From Telopea speciosissima (lineage: Eukaryota > Streptophyta > Magnoliopsida > Proteales > Proteaceae): a DNA stretch of 64,000 nucleotides. Positions 59,416 to 64,000 of this stretch are shown in pieces. The notes under the pieces are model-generated. The model was not told where the DNA came from. It made no database searches and was given only the letters and a program-made list of their open reading frames with translations. Each line of letters opens with the position of its first letter. The first letter of the stretch is position 1. The translations under genes and the position numbers were made by a program. The stretch is taken from the NCBI RefSeq assembly GCF_018873765.1, contig NC_057923.1, positions 6,956,413-7,020,412 on the forward strand, read 5' to 3'.

Positions 59416-59423
59416 ACTGGTGC

Positions 59424-60566
59424 ATTGATGTCGAGTTTCACATATACATATTCTCTCTTTTCTTGACACTTTCTTTTCCCTGACTATATGGAGTCACCCC
59501 TATATGTTTCATGTGTGATTAATGAATCGTGGACCTCTGAATCGGTTTCTGCAAGGACTCCATGATAATATTGATGGAGAAAGTGAAATTTAAGGAATAA
59601 AAGGAAAGTAAAAGAGAGACTGCAATCCAATTAAAGTCTCCATTGTCATTTAGAAAGTGAGGAATCAAATAATTACTGTACTTGAAGTTTCTCCACCGTT
59701 CACGTCAAGTTTGATTCCACTTGATGTTTATTCCTTTTCTTATTAATGGTTGTTCATGGGCACTAATTAAGTATCTATCTAAACCATATCTCACAAGATC
59801 TGGCATAAGTGTCATGGTATAACACTTAATAATTAATTTTATTCTTGTAAACCACTTAAAGACATATATGACCCAGCAGACAGAACGTGAGGGGATGGAA
59901 ATGGATGTCCTAATTAGCACTAGTAAAAAAGACTATTAGTGATAATAGATTAAAGCCATTCTCTATTAATGCTCATTTTCTCAGTACCTTATCAGAATGG
60001 ATTAATGGAATTTAATTAAGAAGTATTATTCCTTCCTTAGTTGCTAGCTGTGGGTGACATTGATTGATGATATGGTAAGTAAGTAGACATGGAGCAGCAA
60101 GGAAAGCAAATCTTTTTCTTAATTACTTTTTTCTTCTTTAAGGTAAGACTGGAGAGACACCAGAGGTACATGACCGGGTTAGGGTCATGACTAAGACTAA
60201 TTAAATAGGATTAATAATATAGAAGATGGAGGAGAGCTTTTTATCATCCACAACCCACCAAATGAGAGCGATGTGCACACTTTATGCTGTGTTATGGGCC
60301 ACTTCTCTTTGCACTAACCGCTCGTTTAATGCCTCTTTGTCTCCTTTTTTTTTTAAGTCTTTTGAAAACGATACTTTGAAGGCAGAGTCAGATGAGATAC
60401 CCCAGAGACACGGCAGTCCAATACAAAGGGAGCTAAAGTTGATGGGGGTGAAAAACAATATCTCCATTATCTTCTTTATCTACTAAGCCTTTGAAACCCT
60501 TTTGATTTCAAGCATGTGCATGGCTGGCAGGGTATCTATTCTCTCAAGAAAATGAAAGAACCAACA

Positions 60567-60570
<4 letters not shown>
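59424..60570. other. Intergenic, no gene
   Basis: An open frame at 60226-60486 matches no family and has no splice or promoter context. Nothing else is seen. Confidence 0.45.

Positions 60571-60628
<58 letters not shown>
60571..60628. repeat. AG microsatellite, 29 uninterrupted units
   Basis: A pure AG run of 58 bases, likely to vary in length between individuals. Confidence 0.97.
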
Positions 60629-60631
<3 letters not shown>

Positions 60632-60814
60632 CCCCTCTGTCTGGGAGTAGCCGCGCAGGGGCAGCGCACCACACATGTTCAAGTAGCATTCTCTATCCTA
60701 TTTTTTTAGAGAAAGTGAAAATATGTCACTTTACATGTGTACTCAAAATACATGCAAGACAATGGCAAGTCTTCACAATTATACAACATAAATAAATTTT
60801 CAAATTAGGCCAAA

Positions 60815-60917
60815 TGCTCTTTGTGCTGGGGGCATAGGCTATGCCCAGACACATGGGATGGGCAAAATGACCATCCTGCCCCTTGAATGGCAGATTCATG
60901 TGTCAGTATTATGAACA
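60815..60917. mobile_element. MITE family A, copy A3 (right end degraded)
   Basis: TGCTCTTTGTGCTGGGGGC, then CCCAGACACATGGGATGGGC and GAATGGCAGATTCATGTGTC match copy A1. The right terminus is lost. Confidence 0.6.
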
Positions 60918-61149
60918 TCCCTTTGTATTTGATTTAAAAGAATTTTTATTATAAAGACAAAGGGCAATCAAAAGAAGGTTACATATTTTAAATAGCCCCG
61001 CAGAGGTGTCATTCATTCAATTCCTTTTCTTAATAGTTATAAACACGGAAAAGTAAAGGGAGAAATTAGCAAGGAAAATGCATGCATCAAGATCAAGCAT
61101 AAAATTGGGACTTGGTAATTAGGGATGACATCTTTGGTTATGTGCATTC

Positions 61150-64000
61150 TTTCTTAGTAATTTGTTTTTGCCCTTTGGAATTAACCATACTTTAATTACT
61201 TTAGTTCCTAAAAAAGACAAGGCAATGCATGTGGATGATTTTAGGCCTATAAGTTTGTATATAGTGATATATAATATTATTGCCAAGATTTTAGTAAATA
61301 GACTTAGACTTTTTTTTGCATCGTTTTATTTATCCTTTTCAGGCAGCCTTTATTAAGGATAGGCAAATTTCAGTTAATATCGTAGTTGCTCATGAAATTT
61401 TTCATTTTCTTAAACGCCATAAAGGTCGTAGGGGCTGGGTAGCCTTTAAATTAGATATGTTTAAGGTCTATAATAGGGTAGAAAGGGGGTACCTTCGAGT
61501 CATTTTTGAGTATTTAGGTCTTAATCAGACTTGGTGTGATATGTTTTGCTATATTTTGTCTTCTTTTTCATACTCAATTAACTTAGAAGGAAGTAGTTTA
61601 TGTTTCTTTGAGTTTTTCTGAGGTATTAGACAGGGATGCCCTTTGAGTCCCTTCCTTTTTCTTGTTGCTATGGAAGGTTTGTCCCGTATTTTGACTGCCT
61701 GTAAGGATTTGAATATGTTTAGGGATATTAAGATTGGGAGGTAGCGTCCTGAAGTAACTCATCTTTTATTTGCTGATGATACCTTCATTTTCTACCATGC
61801 TAATTATACGAATGATATTTCTACCTTGTATGCTTTGTTGAATCATTTACATGATATATTAGGACAACAAAAAAATTTCAAGAGAGGGTGGTGTGGTGTA
61901 TAGTAAGCATGTAGGTGAGGATATTAAGACTATTGTGGCCTGTAGCTTGGGTATTATCTCTATTTTAGATAATACTACTTATTTAGGAACTCCTATGTTT
62001 TTCTCTAGGAATACGTCCCGTGATTGGTCCTTTTTAGTTCAACGAGTAGAGAGGAAGCTGGGAAATTAATTGGAAAGTTCCCTTCTTATCTCAAGCGGGT
62101 AGGTTAACTATAATCAAATCTGTTCTTAGTTCTATTCCCATTTATTTGATGCCCTGTTTTTTTTTATGCCTACTAAAGGTGTGTCAAAAATTAGATTCCA
62201 TCAATGCAAATTTCTGGAGAGGTGAAGAGGATGGTAAGCGAAAATGGACAACAGTTGGATGGCATGCATTATGTAAGCCCAAGTCTATGGGAAGCTTAGG
62301 TTTTAGGCTTTTATGTGATCACAATAAAGCTCTTCTTCTTTGGCAAATCTTAACTCAACCGGACAGCCTTTGGGTTAAAGTGCTTGGAGGGCAGTAATTT
62401 CATTCATATGATCCCACAACTCTACTCTCTCTAAAAAAGTTTCAACTACTTGGAACAACATTGTCAAAGTCATTCCCTTGGTTAAAAACATGGTTCGCTG
62501 GAGAGTGGGATCAGGCAGAAACATTAATATATGGACTGATCCTTGGATTTCTGTGTTGAATGAGTTTCGGGTACCAGCCCCTAATAGAAGTAACATGTTT
62601 ACTCTTCTGTACCAAACATTGTTAGCACAATGTCGATGGAATATGAATGTCTTGTAGGCTATATTTCCACCAGATGTGGTGCGTGCTATATGTCAAATTC
62701 TTATTAGTGTTCATAACCAGGCTGATATGTGGGTTTGTCCCTTAACTACAACTGGATCTTTCTCTACTAAGATTGCTTTTAGATTAGTATGTCAAAATCC
62801 ATTAAGGCCTTTGCACTTCAGGGGAGTTAGGAATGTTTGGAATTTTATATGGCACTTAAAAGTTCATCCAAAGTCATATTGCTGCCTTTGTTGTAATGAG
62901 TTAGAAACCCATTTGGCATTTGTTTCTCTTTTGTAGCTTCACTAAGAGAATCTTTGCTGTTGGGCCATTAGGTTTAGGGACTGATATTAGCTGTCTTGAT
63001 TGAATGAGTTGGCGCCTTTTCTAATAATTGAGACCCTTTCTGCTCCTTTGATATATGGCTTGATTGAATCTTTGATTTCTCTCCAATCTCCGTGGGAAGT
63101 TGACAAAAGGAGTCTCTTATCTATCTTTACTATCACATCTTATTTTGTTTGGCTGACCCGGAAGGAGGTGTTATTTAACAATATCACACTTAATCCACAC
63201 ATTATCTTGCTTGTGTATAAATGGTCCCTTAATATAATTCTCCTATGTTGATGTTACTGCCCCATTCCAAGTTATGTGTTATCTTGTGTTGAGTACCAAA
63301 GATTATCACAAGGGAAAGAAAAAAAAAAAAAAAATTCTCATATGCTATAATGTAGGTACAATGGAAGGAAAAATCCGACCTGGAGCATCCGGATGAGGGG
63401 GTGAGCGGAGATTGTTGAGAGGGGAGTCGCCACCTAGATCAGGGTTTAGGACCCACAAATGGTACCCCTCCTTTGTAGAAGGGATGCTAAATTAAATCCA
63501 AGACTCAATGGATGGGATAAAGTTATCCTAGGAGTTTAGGCTCTAGTTGGGACAGTTTGGTTACAAAGGGTAAGGGTAAATTGGTAATTTTTTCCATTTG
63601 GTTACCATGTGAGCTAGCCGGGTTTTGACCATCATCATTGAGGCACACTTCCAAGGTGTCAAAATGTGGTATCTATAGACAATAGCTATGAGCCTTCCAC
63701 TGGCACAGTTGGATGGGCCTCAGTATCAATGTGTCACTCTCAATTTAATGTTGTCTCAATGGATAATGGTCTGCCACAAGAAGTGGAGATTCAGGGGTTG
63801 TTGCAAGGGCTTCAACAAGCTAAGAACCAAGGATGGACATTAATTATTACCAAAAAAAAAAAAGGATGGACATTAATGACTATTTAAATGGACTGTAAAC
63901 AAGTGATTGATTGGCTTATGCAAGAAACGGAAGAGGGATGGCCTTGGAGGGTTTACAATTTATTGTTGGATACTGTTATGTTGATGAAAAGTTTTGATGT
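61150..64000 (+). mobile_element. Decayed L1-type LINE, ORF2 part, cut by the window end
   Basis: Seen in order: reverse transcriptase start GINHTLITLVPKKDKAMHVD, then DFRPISLY (61180-61260); FQAAFIKDRQISVNIVVAHE (61340); FKLDMFKVYNRVE; GIRQGCPLSPFLFLVAMEG (61622); the catalytic LLFADDTFIF (about 61768-61797); YLGTPMFFSRNTSRDWSFLV (61980); WRGEEDGKRKWTTVGWHALC (62215); zf-RVT-like FIWHLKVHPKSYCCLC (62850); FVWLTRKEVLF (63148); and an RNase H-like domain (STGTVGWASV, EVEIQGLLQGLQQAKNQG, 63690-63830; MDCKQVIDWLMQETEEGWPW, 63890-63950). Frameshifts and stops break it throughout. About 63320-63655 reads as non-L1 sequence after an A run and is probably an insertion. A tail-only insert lies at 63831-63877. 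Confidence 0.88.
63831..63877 (+). mobile_element. Tail-only retroinsertion 6, inside the L1 RNase H domain
   Basis: GGATGGACATTAAT occurs exactly at 63831-63844 and 63864-63877. Between the copies are 19 bases, TATTACC followed by 12 A. It interrupts the RNase H reading frame of the host LINE. Confidence 0.85.

Noticed and set aside
60226..60486. 86-residue open frame as a gene
   Set aside because: No family resemblance, splice context or promoter; length is within chance for AT-rich DNA.

Overview
The window is nuclear DNA of a flowering plant. It has intron-split genes with GT-AG borders, plant-type families (F-box, atypical PRE-type bHLH, plant EB1, cytosolic ribosomal protein S9 with a telo-box promoter), Au-type SINEs, RTE and L1 LINEs, hAT and Mutator-type non-autonomous elements and LTR remnants. 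I cannot fix the species; a woody dicot or magnoliid-like lineage is a guess only.

Genes I trust: (1) EB1, a microtubule plus-end binding protein on the minus strand, rebuilt from eight coding exons between 21184 and 8867 into an uninterrupted 276-residue protein; (2) RPS9 (uS4), plus strand, three exons from 27091 to 30449, 197 residues; (3) a PRE/ILI-type non-DNA-binding HLH protein, minus strand, two exons at 44949-44287, 102 residues; (4) a single-exon, acidic, serine-rich, probably nuclear 198-residue protein of unknown function on the minus strand at 50734-50138. Broken genes: an F-box pseudogene (1097-2411), an ankyrin exon carried inside a hAT element (5804-6001), a small ABC-ATPase fragment (32136-32369) split from its upstream DNA by a solo LTR, and two inverted copies of an unrecognised Cys-rich sequence (about 3003-3698).

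Layout: 1-2411 F-box pseudogene and flank; 2641-4020 a long inverted repeat; 4100-8637 transposons, ending with a Mutator-type element next to the 3' end of EB1; 8867-21184 EB1, whose 6.1-kb intron 6 holds an RTE LINE carrying two later insertions, plus a hAT element and a SINE; 21200-26950 intergenic with hairpin MITEs and a hAT; 26950-30449 RPS9; 30450-35640 gene debris and LTRs; 35919-41990 two 1.3-kb foldback elements around a 1.8-kb hAT; 42600-45000 MITEs and the HLH gene; 47000-49500 nested hAT/MITE/LINE pieces; 50138-50734 the acidic protein gene; 52100-54630 a cluster of hairpin MITEs; 54630-60570 mostly featureless AT-rich DNA with a SINE and one hAT carrying a MITE; 61150-64000 a decayed L1 LINE cut by the window edge.

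The genes do not form a pathway. What stands out is transposon biology: many insertions still have readable target-site duplications, so the order of insertion can be worked out, and at least six loci show tiny insertions made of little more than a LINE-like 3' tail flanked by 12-18-bp duplications.
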